Source: Muricomes intestini
GTDB taxonomy: Bacteria > Bacillota > Clostridia > Lachnospirales > Lachnospiraceae
DNA length: 64,000 nt
Assembly (NCBI RefSeq): GCF_004346165.1
Contig: NZ_SLZZ01000005.1
Span: 107,663 to 171,662, forward strand
Reading direction: 5' to 3'
Positions 43,941-51,768 of the stretch are shown in pieces (the stretch's first letter is position 1; the number at the start of each line of letters is the position of its first letter). The notes beneath the pieces are model-generated. The model was not told the origin of the DNA. It made no database searches and saw nothing but the letters and a program-made list of their open reading frames with translations. The translations under genes were made by a program, and so were the position numbers.

Positions 43941-44918
43941 ATGTATATTGATCTATCACATGGAAGCGGCGGCAAACAGACAAGCAGCCTGATACATGAC
44001 ATATTTTTGAAGCATTTTGACAATGAAACCCTCAATAAGCTGGAGGATGCAGCTGTCCTTGATATTGGCGGCAGGATTGCCTATACTACGGATTCCTTTG
44101 TTGTGACTCCCATGTTCTTCAGAGGAGGCAACATTGGAAAGCTGGCAGTATGTGGAACGGTCAATGACCTTTCTATGATGGGGGCAAAGCCGAAATATCT
44201 CACTGCCGGGTTTATTATAGAAGCAGGCACAGATATGAATCAGCTTGACCAGATTGCACAGACTATGAAAGAGGCGGCCTTAGAGGCAGGCGTGAAAATT
44301 GTAGCAGGCGACACGAAGGTGATAGAGGGAAGCGGAAATGTTTACATCAACACATCGGGGATAGGTGAAATTTTAAAAGAAGGCGTAAGTATTCAGAATT
44401 GCCGTCCGAAGGATGCAATTTTACTTTCCGGGAACCTGGGGGAACATCATGCGGCTATTATGTCAGGCAGGATGGGAATTGAAAATACAATATCCAGTGA
44501 CTGTGCCCCTCTTTCTTCTATCGTTGCAGATTTGCTGAAAAATGGCATTGACGTGCACTGCATGCGCGACGCGACGCGGGGCGGCCTGGCTACAGTCTTA
44601 AATGAGGTGTCCGAAAGCTCACACTGCAGAGTGGAAATCGACGAAACTTCTATACCAATAAGCCGGGAAGTGAAAGGTTTTTGCGATATTCTGGGCCTTG
44701 ATCCCTTGTATATGGCAAATGAGGGTAAGATGATAGCAGTGGTACCGGGGGAACAGGCGGAAGCAGCCCTTGCGGCTATGCAGCAAAACAAATACGGGGA
44801 AAATGCCCGGATTATCGGCGATATCACTGAAGGTGCCGGTGTTTACATGACAACAGCACTGCATGGCAGGCGGATTATAGATATCCTGTATGGAGAAGGA
44901 CTGCCACGTATTTGTTAA
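43941..44918 (+). CDS. hypE: Hydrogenase cyanide-synthesis protein HypE
   Basis: The ATG at 43941 follows GAGGAGGAAAAGG and the hypD stop directly; the product has 325 residues, and a longer frame from 43863 is rejected. It has the PurM/ThiL-like fold: LSHGSGGKQTSSLI, TDSFVVTPMFFRGG, GTVNDLSMMGAKP, VAGDTKV and ATRGGLATVLNE. The C-terminal PRIC ends in the Cys that is carbamoylated by HypF and dehydrated to thiocyanate. It completes the set HypABCDEF. Confidence 0.96.
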   Translation: MYIDLSHGSGGKQTSSLIHDIFLKHFDNETLNKLEDAAVLDIGGRIAYTTDSFVVTPMFFRGGNIGKLAVCGTVNDLSMMGAKPKYLTAGFIIEAGTDMNQLDQIAQTMKEAALEAGVKIVAGDTKVIEGSGNVYINTSGIGEILKEGVSIQNCRPKDAILLSGNLGEHHAAIMSGRMGIENTISSDCAPLSSIVADLLKNGIDVHCMRDATRGGLATVLNEVSESSHCRVEIDETSIPISREVKGFCDILGLDPLYMANEGKMIAVVPGEQAEAALAAMQQNKYGENARIIGDITEGAGVYMTTALHGRRIIDILYGEGLPRIC

Positions 44919-44927
44919 AAGTAAATC

Positions 44928-44956
44928 TTGTCTTTATATATGAAAAAAGATATAAT
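44928..44956 (+). promoter_or_regulatory. asnB promoter
   Basis: TTGTCT (44928-44933), a 17-base spacer and TATAAT (44951-44956) lie 106 bases before asnB. No terminator is visible between hypE and this site. Confidence 0.7.
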
Positions 44957-45062
44957 AGGGTGCAAGTTATGTAAATATGTGGAATTACATGAGAGAAATA
45001 GGTCTAGTTATTTATTGAACGTCGGCAGTTTAATATGCATGATTTAAAGGAGAAAACGTTTT

Positions 45063-46943
45063 ATGTGTGGATTTGCAGGTTTTGTGGGAGATGTTGAGGA
45101 TAGAGAGCAGGTATTGACGGATATGATGAATACCATTATACACCGTGGACCGGACAGTGAGGGCAAGTTCTTGGATGAGGATGCGGCCTTAGGATTTAGG
45201 CGCCTGAGTATTATTGACCTTTCGGAGGAGGGGGACCAGCCTCTTTACAATGAGGATCGGAGCAAGGTTCTTGTTTTTAACGGTGAAATTTACAATTATC
45301 AGGAGCTGAGAGAAGAGTTGGTGGAAGCAGGCCATATATTTACGTCAAACACCGATTCCGAGACACTTCTTCACGGTTATGAGCAGTGGGGTGAGACACT
45401 TGTGGACAAGCTTCGTGGAATGTATGCCTTTGTAATCTGGGACAGGGAGAAAAAAAGACTCTTTGGTGCAAGGGATATTTTTGGAATTAAGCCCTTTTAT
45501 TATGCACAGATGAACGGTACCCTGATGTTTGGCTCGGAGATTAAGTCTTTTTTGGAGCATCCTAAGTTTGATAAGGTTTTCAATGAGGCAGCTCTTGGAA
45601 ATTATCTTTCCTTTCAGTTTGTCCCGACCAATGAGACATTTTTTAAAGGGGTATTTTGCCTGCAGCCGGGGCATTTTTTTGTCTATGAAAATGAAGAAAT
45701 GAAAATAACCCGTTATTTTGAGCCGAATTTTACAGGAGACAGCAAGAAATCTTTTGAGGAAATCGTGGAAGATGTGCAAAAAGCTATGGAGGAATCTGTA
45801 GAAAAACATAAAATCAGTGATGTGGAGGTTGCTTCGTATCTGTCAAGCGGCGTAGATTCTAGCTATCTGACCTATTTAGGGCAGGTGGACAGAACCTTTA
45901 CAGTGGGATTTGATGAAGGAAAGTACAGTGAGATTCAGGATGCAAAGGAGTTTGCCGCAAGCATCAATATGCAGAATGATGCGAAGGTAATTACACCTGA
46001 GGAGTACTGGGATAAGTTATCCGACATCCAGTATTATATGGATGAACCTGTTGCCGACCCGGCGGCAATCGCGCTTTACTTTTTGAGCGAGGAGGCTTCT
46101 AAAAAGGTAAAGGTTGTGCTCTCAGGAGAGGGCTCGGATGAGCTGTTCGGCGGCTACAATATTTATTGCGAGCCTCTGGAGCATACCGGCTTTAATAAAC
46201 TTCCAATGTTTTTTAGGCGGTTTTTGGGTAAGTTTGCAGAATATTGCCTGCCCCGCGGGATGAAGGGAAGAGGCTTCCTTATGCGCCATGGGAAGACGTT
46301 GGAGGAGAGGTATTTTGCAAATGCAACCAACATTTTCACAGAGCGTGAAGCAAATAAAATATTGAAAAAGGGCTGTGAGCCGGGAATTCAGAAGGTGACC
46401 CGCCCGCTCTATGACAGAGTAAATGGGAAGGACCCGGTTACAAAGATGCAGTATGTGGATTTACATCTCTGGCTGGTTCACGACATTCTGATGAAGGGGG
46501 ACAAGATGGGAATGGCAAATTCGCTGGAGGTCAGAGTGCCGTTCCTGGATAAGAAGGTTCTGGAGCTGGCCCAGAATCTACCTCTGGATTACAAGGTTCG
46601 GGCACCAAAGACAAAGGTAGCGCTTCGTGGCGCCGCTGAGAAAGTGATCCGGAGCAAGACGGCGGAGAAGAAGAAGCTGGGATTCCCGATACCTACCCGT
46701 GTATGGCTGAAGGAAGACAAGTATTACAACATAGTAAAAGAAATGTTTACCTCCGAGGCGGCAAGAAAGTTCTTTAATACAGATTTGCTTGTCAAAATGC
46801 TGGATAACCACAAAAACGGAAAGAATACCAACGAAAAGACGGACAACAGCCGCAAAATCTGGACAGTGTATATTTTCCTTGTATGGTATGACCGCTTTTT
46901 TGAACATGGAAAACCAATACATCCGGCAATGAATGGAAGGTAA
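45063..46943 (+). CDS. asnB: Asparagine synthetase, glutamine-hydrolysing
   Basis: The 626-residue protein starts MCGFAGFVG, exposing the catalytic Cys of a class II glutaminase domain, with HRGPDSEG and NGEIYNYQELRE. The synthetase domain has the ATP pyrophosphatase loop YLSSGVDSSYL and VLSGEGSDELFGGYN. It makes asparagine from aspartate, glutamine and ATP. Related proteins in wall loci amidate peptidoglycan precursors, but this length and motif set fit AsnB proper. AAAGGAG precedes the ATG. The ftsW-like gene follows after 22 bases. Confidence 0.95.
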   Translation: MCGFAGFVGDVEDREQVLTDMMNTIIHRGPDSEGKFLDEDAALGFRRLSIIDLSEEGDQPLYNEDRSKVLVFNGEIYNYQELREELVEAGHIFTSNTDSETLLHGYEQWGETLVDKLRGMYAFVIWDREKKRLFGARDIFGIKPFYYAQMNGTLMFGSEIKSFLEHPKFDKVFNEAALGNYLSFQFVPTNETFFKGVFCLQPGHFFVYENEEMKITRYFEPNFTGDSKKSFEEIVEDVQKAMEESVEKHKISDVEVASYLSSGVDSSYLTYLGQVDRTFTVGFDEGKYSEIQDAKEFAASINMQNDAKVITPEEYWDKLSDIQYYMDEPVADPAAIALYFLSEEASKKVKVVLSGEGSDELFGGYNIYCEPLEHTGFNKLPMFFRRFLGKFAEYCLPRGMKGRGFLMRHGKTLEERYFANATNIFTEREANKILKKGCEPGIQKVTRPLYDRVNGKDPVTKMQYVDLHLWLVHDILMKGDKMGMANSLEVRVPFLDKKVLELAQNLPLDYKVRAPKTKVALRGAAEKVIRSKTAEKKKLGFPIPTRVWLKEDKYYNIVKEMFTSEAARKFFNTDLLVKMLDNHKNGKNTNEKTDNSRKIWTVYIFLVWYDRFFEHGKPIHPAMNGR

Positions 46944-46965
46944 GTATAAGAAAAGGGGAGAAAGT

Positions 46966-48159
46966 ATGGGAGGCAGGAAGCCGAGGTCTTCTGCTGGAAC
47001 AAAAAGGAGAGGCAGGCAGCAGACAGGAGAGAAAACAAAATATTTCGATTATGATCTGCTGCTGGTCATTATCTTTTTAACGTGCTTTGGGCTGGTTATC
47101 TTGTACAGTACAAGTGCGTACAGCGCCCAGATAGATTTTGACGGAAATGATATGCATTATTTTTCCAGACAGGCAATTTTCAGCATTATAAGTTTTGGGT
47201 TCATGCTTATTGTGTCAAAAATTGATTATCACATTCTGGGGGCATATTCATTTGAATTATACATATTGGCTATGATTATAATGGCTCTTGTGCAGTCTCC
47301 CCTGGGAACAGAGATAAACGGTGCGAGAAGATGGATACAGCTTCCGGGGAATATGACCCTGCAGCCTTCGGAAATTACAAAGATAGCAGTGATTCTGTTC
47401 ATATCTTATGAATTGTGCAGGATGGGAAAGAAAATCAGTACACGGGAAGGAATCATCAGAGTTCTGGCGTTTGGAGCAGTGGCTGCCGCAGGGGTTCTTT
47501 TCCTGACCGATAATCTGAGCACTGCGATTATCGTAATGGCAATTACCTGCGTGCTGATATTTATCGTTCATCCTAAAACGAAACCTTTTATTGCTATTTT
47601 GGCAGGGGGGACAGCTGTAGTGGCAGTCGGTGTTTCTATATTAGCTTCTGCCATTTCAACAAGTGATAACTTCCGCCTGCGCCGGGTTATTACATGGCTG
47701 GACCCGGAAAATCACGCGGACACCGGCGGGTTCCAGGTGATGCAGGGCTTGTATGCCATAGGCTCCGGCGGCTTTTTCGGAAAAGGGCTTGGCAACAGTA
47801 CACAGAAACTGGGTGTGATTCCGGAAGTGCAAAATGATATGATTCTTTCTATTGTCTGTGAGGAGCTGGGTGTGTTTGGCGCCATTGTGATACTGATGTT
47901 GTTCGGGCTTCTTTTATATCGTCTGATGTTTATTGCCAGGAATGCACCGGATATGTACGGCTCCCTTGTAGCTTCCGGCATATTTGCACATATTGCACTC
48001 CAGGTAATATTGAACATAGCAGTCGTCACTAACCTAATTCCCACAACAGGAGTCACGCTCCCGTTCATTAGCTACGGGGGAACCTCTATTTTATTTCTTA
48101 TGACGGAAATGGGAATTGCACTGGGCATATCGCGGAAAATTCAACTAGATGAAAACTAA
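46966..48159 (+). CDS. ftsW: FtsW/RodA/SpoVE-family glycosyltransferase, first paralogue
   Basis: The ATG at 46966 follows GGGGAGAAAG; an earlier one at 46933 overlaps asnB without a ribosome site. The 397-residue SEDS protein has an Arg/Lys-rich start, ten hydrophobic segments and the signatures LLVIIFLTCFGLVILYSTSA, GARRWIQLPG, LQPSEITKIAVILF, LTDNLSTAIIV and LPFISYGGTSILFLMTEMG. SEDS proteins polymerise lipid II with a partner class B PBP. A paralogue sits in the dcw cluster at 58191. Which one serves vegetative division, elongation or sporulation cannot be decided from sequence. Confidence 0.92.
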   Translation: MGGRKPRSSAGTKRRGRQQTGEKTKYFDYDLLLVIIFLTCFGLVILYSTSAYSAQIDFDGNDMHYFSRQAIFSIISFGFMLIVSKIDYHILGAYSFELYILAMIIMALVQSPLGTEINGARRWIQLPGNMTLQPSEITKIAVILFISYELCRMGKKISTREGIIRVLAFGAVAAAGVLFLTDNLSTAIIVMAITCVLIFIVHPKTKPFIAILAGGTAVVAVGVSILASAISTSDNFRLRRVITWLDPENHADTGGFQVMQGLYAIGSGGFFGKGLGNSTQKLGVIPEVQNDMILSIVCEELGVFGAIVILMLFGLLLYRLMFIARNAPDMYGSLVASGIFAHIALQVILNIAVVTNLIPTTGVTLPFISYGGTSILFLMTEMGIALGISRKIQLDEN

Positions 48160-48200
48160 GTAAAAAAATATCTTTTCATACTATATAAATTGTGTTATAT

Positions 48201-48224
48201 TATAATGTAGTATTCGAAACTACA
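48201..48224 (+). promoter_or_regulatory. -10 and palindrome before degV (operator candidate)
   Basis: TATAAT (48201-48206) is followed at once by TGTAGT (48206-48211), seven bases and ACTACA (48219-48224), a perfect 6-bp inverted repeat at the likely transcription start of the degV gene. The -35 is not clear. Confidence 0.4.
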
Positions 48225-48270
48225 TATAATAGGATTAGAATGCATGATGTATGGTGCGGGAGGATATAAC

Positions 48271-49110
48271 ATGAGCTATAAAGTAATTGTTGACAGCTGT
48301 GGCGAATTAACTGATAAGATGAAAGGGAGCGGGGTATTTGAAACTGCGCCTCTTACGATGGAAGTGGATGGAGTGCGGATTGCAGACGATATGTCATTTG
48401 ATCAGGCTGATTTTTTGAAGCGTGTGGCGGCAAGCCAGGTAAGCCCTAAGTCTTCATGTCCGTCGCCGCAGGAGTTTATGGAAAGATATCACTGTGAGGC
48501 AGACAGAGTTTATGCAGTCACATTGTCTTCAGAGCTAAGCGGCTCTTATAACAGCGCAGAGCTGGGTAAGAAACTGTATGAAGAAGAGTATGGAGAAAAG
48601 GATATCTATGTATTCAACTCCCGTTCTGCCTCTGTAGGGGAGACATTGATTGCATTAAAGATTCAGGAGTGTGAAGAAGCGGGTATGGCTTTCGAACAGG
48701 TTATTGCAGCAGTGGAAGAATATATAGAGATCCAGAATACTTACTTTGTGCTGGAAACGTTGGATACACTCCGCAAAAACGGAAGACTTACCGGGATTAA
48801 AGCAATGGTGGCCAGTGCACTGAATATTAAGCCGATTATGGGGGCAAAGCCGGAGGGCGTTATCTGTCAGCTGGGACAGGCGAGGGGCATGAAGAAAGCG
48901 CTGGTGAAGATGACAGGGCATATTTTAGAGGATTTGAAGAATCCGGAGGGAAAAATACTGGCCATTGCACACTGCAATTGTAAGGAAAGAGCTCTGGAGG
49001 TACAGGAGTCAATTCTCCGGAAAGTAAAAGTGAAATCTAGTTTCATTGTAGATACGGCAGGCATCAGCACTATGTATGCCAATGACGGCGGAATCATAGT
49101 TGTGATATAA
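48271..49110 (+). CDS. DegV-family fatty-acid-binding protein
   Basis: The ATG at 48271 follows GGGAGG; the longer frame from 48244 is rejected. The 279-residue protein starts YKVIVDSCGELTDKM and has SCPSPQEFME, VTLSSELSGSYNSA, ETLDTLRKNGRLTG and IKPIM. These line the fatty acyl pocket of DegV/FakB proteins, which present fatty acids to the kinase FakA for phosphorylation. No fakA lies nearby, so its partner is elsewhere. Several DegV copies are usual in Firmicutes. Confidence 0.92.
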   Translation: MSYKVIVDSCGELTDKMKGSGVFETAPLTMEVDGVRIADDMSFDQADFLKRVAASQVSPKSSCPSPQEFMERYHCEADRVYAVTLSSELSGSYNSAELGKKLYEEEYGEKDIYVFNSRSASVGETLIALKIQECEEAGMAFEQVIAAVEEYIEIQNTYFVLETLDTLRKNGRLTGIKAMVASALNIKPIMGAKPEGVICQLGQARGMKKALVKMTGHILEDLKNPEGKILAIAHCNCKERALEVQESILRKVKVKSSFIVDTAGISTMYANDGGIIVVI

Positions 49111-49162
49111 AGTGATTTGTGTTAAAATAAACATAACTGTTTAGCACGAAGGAGAACTGAGT

Positions 49163-49399
49163 ATGAGTCAGGAGAAGGTAGACCGTTACAAAAAGGAAAA
49201 AGCCAACAGAAAGAAAATCATGAAAAAACAGCGGATCATGGATGCTTTGCGGAGAACCGCACTGGTGCTGGCGGCATTTGCAGTCGTCTTGTGGCTTGGG
49301 TTTTCTGCACATCAGAAGCAGGAAGCAAAGAAAGACCGGCCGGTGGCAGAGATCAACTACAATGGGGTTAACGATTATATGAGTCAGCTGAGTGAATAA
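49163..49399 (+). CDS. Small single-pass membrane protein, unknown function
   Basis: The 78-residue product has a very basic N-terminus rich in Lys and Arg, one transmembrane helix (about residues 33-50, ALVLAAFAVVLWLGFSA) and a short outer tail with INYNGVNDYMSQL. It follows degV after 52 bases with GAAGGAGAA before the ATG and is closed by a terminator, so it appears to be expressed. The basic-in, short-out layout occurs in several small envelope proteins, but I do not recognise a named family. Confidence 0.7.
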   Translation: MSQEKVDRYKKEKANRKKIMKKQRIMDALRRTALVLAAFAVVLWLGFSAHQKQEAKKDRPVAEINYNGVNDYMSQLSE

Positions 49400-49433
49400 T
49401 CAAAAAAGAATAGATTAAAGAAGGATAAGAAAC

Positions 49434-49465
49434 AGTGCGGCCTATGGAGGCTGCACTATTTTTTT
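49434..49465 (+). terminator. Intrinsic terminator before the dcw cluster
   Basis: AGTGCGGCC (49434-49442) pairs with GGCTGCACT (49449-49457) with one G-T pair, and TTTTTTT follows after one A. Confidence 0.85.
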
Positions 49466-49470
49466 GCGCG

Positions 49471-49605
49471 GATGACGGGCACAAGAAACTTGTAGTGGCG
49501 GGTCAAAATATAATGACTCCAAAAGGGATTGAATTACGGATAAACCGTTTCATACAGGTGGAAGGCGCGTTTGGAGTTTTAAAACAGGACTACCCTTTTA
49601 GATAA
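49471..49605 (+). pseudogene. IS1182-type transposase C-terminal relic
   Basis: Forty-four codons with no start read DDGHKKLVVAGQNIMTPKG, then ELRINRFIQVEGAFGVLKQD, YPFR and a stop. The RSIQVEGAFGVLK-type motif is the glutamate-containing C-terminal region of IS1182/DDE transposases. The 5' part and the ends of the element are gone. It fills most of the gap between the small membrane gene and the mraZ promoter. Confidence 0.68.
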
Positions 49606-49620
49606 AAAAGAAAAAAACAC

Positions 49621-49702
49621 TTGAAAATGGAGTGAGTGTGGTTTACAATGGTGTCAAGTGGTAGGAAGTGGTAGATAGTGGTGTAAAGTGGGAGGAATGT
49701 GG
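49621..49702 (+). promoter_or_regulatory. mraZ promoter with six GTGG-type boxes at 10-bp period
   Basis: TTGAAA (49621-49626), 17 bases and TACAAT (49644-49649) form the promoter. GTGG boxes start at 49638, 49658, 49668, 49678 and 49688, with ATGG at 49648, so six boxes are exactly 10 bp apart, and one more GTGG lies off-phase at 49699. MraZ is known to bind TGG-containing repeats spaced one helical turn apart, so this is very likely the autoregulatory operator of the dcw operon. Confidence 0.85.
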
Positions 49703-49729
49703 AGGCCCGCTTAGAAGAAGGGGTTCCGG

Positions 49730-50167
49730 ATGCTGTTAGGGGAGTTTAATCACACAATTGATGAAAAAGGCCGATTAATCATTCCAGCCCGGTTGCGAGA
49801 TGATTTGGGAGAAAGTTTCGTAATCTGTAATGGCTTGGAGGGCTGTCTCTTTGTGTACTCTAAGGATGAATGGAATAACTTTGTCGCCGAACTGGAAACA
49901 CTGCCACGGATGAATAAAGATGCCAGAATATTCAAACGTTATTTCTTCGGAAGCGCATCGGAAGGCAGCTTTGACAGACAGGGGAGGGTTTTGATTTCCC
50001 CCACACTTAGAAAAGCAGCCCAACTGGAGAAGGATGTTGTCCTTGTAGGGGTACAGGACCGCGTTGAAATCTGGGATAAAGCACTTTGGGAAGAAAGAAG
50101 TCAGGTCAGCGAAGAAGAGTTAGATGCGATTGCAGAACGTATGGAATCCATCGGTATCCGAATCTAA
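49730..50167 (+). CDS. mraZ: Transcriptional regulator MraZ
   Basis: The 145-residue protein has two AbrB-like SpoVT/MraZ domains: LLGEFNHTIDEKGRLIIPAR, LRDDLGESFVICNGLEGCL and GSASEGSFDRQGRVLISPTL. It forms a ring that binds tandem DNA repeats and represses the division/wall cluster it heads. The boxes at 49638-49702 lie directly upstream. GAAGGGG precedes the ATG. Confidence 0.97.
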   Translation: MLLGEFNHTIDEKGRLIIPARLRDDLGESFVICNGLEGCLFVYSKDEWNNFVAELETLPRMNKDARIFKRYFFGSASEGSFDRQGRVLISPTLRKAAQLEKDVVLVGVQDRVEIWDKALWEERSQVSEEELDAIAERMESIGIRI

Positions 50168-50196
50168 TGACGGTTAAATAACACATGGAGGCATTT

Positions 50197-51132
50197 ATGG
50201 CATTCAGGCACACATCAGTTTTACTGAATGAGACAGTAGACTCTCTGGCTGTGAAGCCAGATGGGATCTATGTCGACGCTACACTCGGCGGAGGCGGACA
50301 TGCCTTTGAGGTGTGTAAGCGGTTAAGCAGCAAGGGGAGTTTTATAGGAATAGACCAGGATGCGGCAGCTATTGAAGCAGCCGGCATTCGATTAATCGAC
50401 TTCGGGGAGAAAGTTACAATAATCAGGAGCAATTATTGTGATATGAAGCCGAGGCTCCGGGAACTGGGCATTGAAAAGGTAGATGGGATTACACTGGATT
50501 TGGGCGTATCTTCGTATCAGCTGGATACGGCAGAAAGAGGTTTTTCCTATCGTACCGATGCTCCTTTGGACATGAGAATGGATCAGAGGCAGCGGAGGAC
50601 GGCAAAGGACATTATCAATGACTACAGCGAATCAGACCTTTACCGCGTGATCCGGGATTATGGGGAAGATAGATTTGCAAAGAATATTGCGAAGCATATC
50701 GTAAGAGCACGCGGGAAGGGTCCGATTGAGACAACGGGACAGCTCAATGAAATTATAAGACAAGCTGTTCCCATGAAGTTTCAGAAAACTTCAGGACATC
50801 CTTCCAAGAGGACATTTCAGGCAATCCGTATAGAGCTGAATCATGAATTGGATGTCTTAAAGGATACATTGGATGATATGATCGATTTACTGAATCCAGG
50901 AGGCAGAATTTGTATTATCACCTTCCATTCTCTGGAGGACAGAATTGTAAAGAGTGCATTCAGAAAGAATGAAAATCCCTGCACCTGTCCGCCTGATTTT
51001 CCTGTATGTGTATGCGGGAAAGTATCAAAAGGAAGGGCAATCACAAAGAAACCGATTTTACCAAGTGAGGAGGAATTGGCAGAAAACAGCCGTTCAAAGA
51101 GCGCAAAGCTGAGAGTATTTGAACGGAGCTAG
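50197..51132 (+). CDS. rsmH: 16S rRNA (cytosine-N4)-methyltransferase
   Basis: The ATG at 50197 is chosen because GGAGG (50187-50191) lies five bases upstream, inside the longer frame that begins at 50185. The 311-residue product has [15 protein letters not shown], the SAM site [47 protein letters not shown] and [13 protein letters not shown], all typical of RsmH/MraW. It methylates C1402 of 16S rRNA and is always second in this cluster. Confidence 0.97.
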   Translation: MAFRHTSVLLNETVDSLAVKPDGIYVDATLGGGGHAFEVCKRLSSKGSFIGIDQDAAAIEAAGIRLIDFGEKVTIIRSNYCDMKPRLRELGIEKVDGITLDLGVSSYQLDTAERGFSYRTDAPLDMRMDQRQRRTAKDIINDYSESDLYRVIRDYGEDRFAKNIAKHIVRARGKGPIETTGQLNEIIRQAVPMKFQKTSGHPSKRTFQAIRIELNHELDVLKDTLDDMIDLLNPGGRICIITFHSLEDRIVKSAFRKNENPCTCPPDFPVCVCGKVSKGRAITKKPILPSEEELAENSRSKSAKLRVFERS

Positions 51133-51214
51133 GGAAGTCAAAGGAGTATAGCAAATAGATCCGGCAGGAAGGGGAGAGCCTGACGGAACCAGTATTAAGA
51201 AAGGGGCAGACAGT

Positions 51215-51757
51215 ATGGCGGCAAGAAGAAGGATGTCAGCAACCAGACAAGTAAGAAGTACAAACAACAGTCACAGACAGGAATATGTTTATGGCAATAC
51301 AGTACGCCAGCCGGAAGCTGTGCCGGTGAGAAGAACACGGGAACAGCCGAAGCGTCCGGTAAGGACAAGCAGCCGGGTCCGCAGGAACCGCAGGCGTGCA
51401 CTCAGTATGAGCCTGGCATATGTGATATTCCAGATGATTGCCGCAGTCTGCGCAGTTATGATATGTGTGTCATATCTGAAGCTGCAGTCGGATATGGTCG
51501 ACAGAACTGAAAATGTTTCTGCACTGCAGGAAGAATTAACGGAATTAACAGAGCAAAATGATACGGCCTATAATGCAGTGGCGGATTCCGTGAATCTGGA
51601 GGAAATACGCAGCAAAGCAATGAATGAGATGGGAATGGTTTATGCAGCCCAGGGGATTGTGATAGAGTATAACAGCCCTACCAGCGATTATGTCCGCCAG
51701 TACAGTGATATACCCTCTGACGGTGTCCTCGCCAGATCTCAGAATGCGGCAGATTAA
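51215..51757 (+). CDS. ftsL: Cell division protein FtsL-like
   Basis: The 180-residue bitopic protein has a long Arg-rich cytoplasmic region (about residues 1-65), one transmembrane helix (about 66-88, LAYVIFQMIAAVCAVMICVS), a short coiled coil (LQEELTELTEQNDTAY) and a tail. Sequence conservation is low, as usual for FtsL/DivIC, so the name rests on topology and on its place between rsmH and the first PBP. It joins DivIB and the PBP in the divisome. Confidence 0.8.
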   Translation: MAARRRMSATRQVRSTNNSHRQEYVYGNTVRQPEAVPVRRTREQPKRPVRTSSRVRRNRRRALSMSLAYVIFQMIAAVCAVMICVSYLKLQSDMVDRTENVSALQEELTELTEQNDTAYNAVADSVNLEEIRSKAMNEMGMVYAAQGIVIEYNSPTSDYVRQYSDIPSDGVLARSQNAAD

Positions 51758-51768
51758 GGATATAAAAT

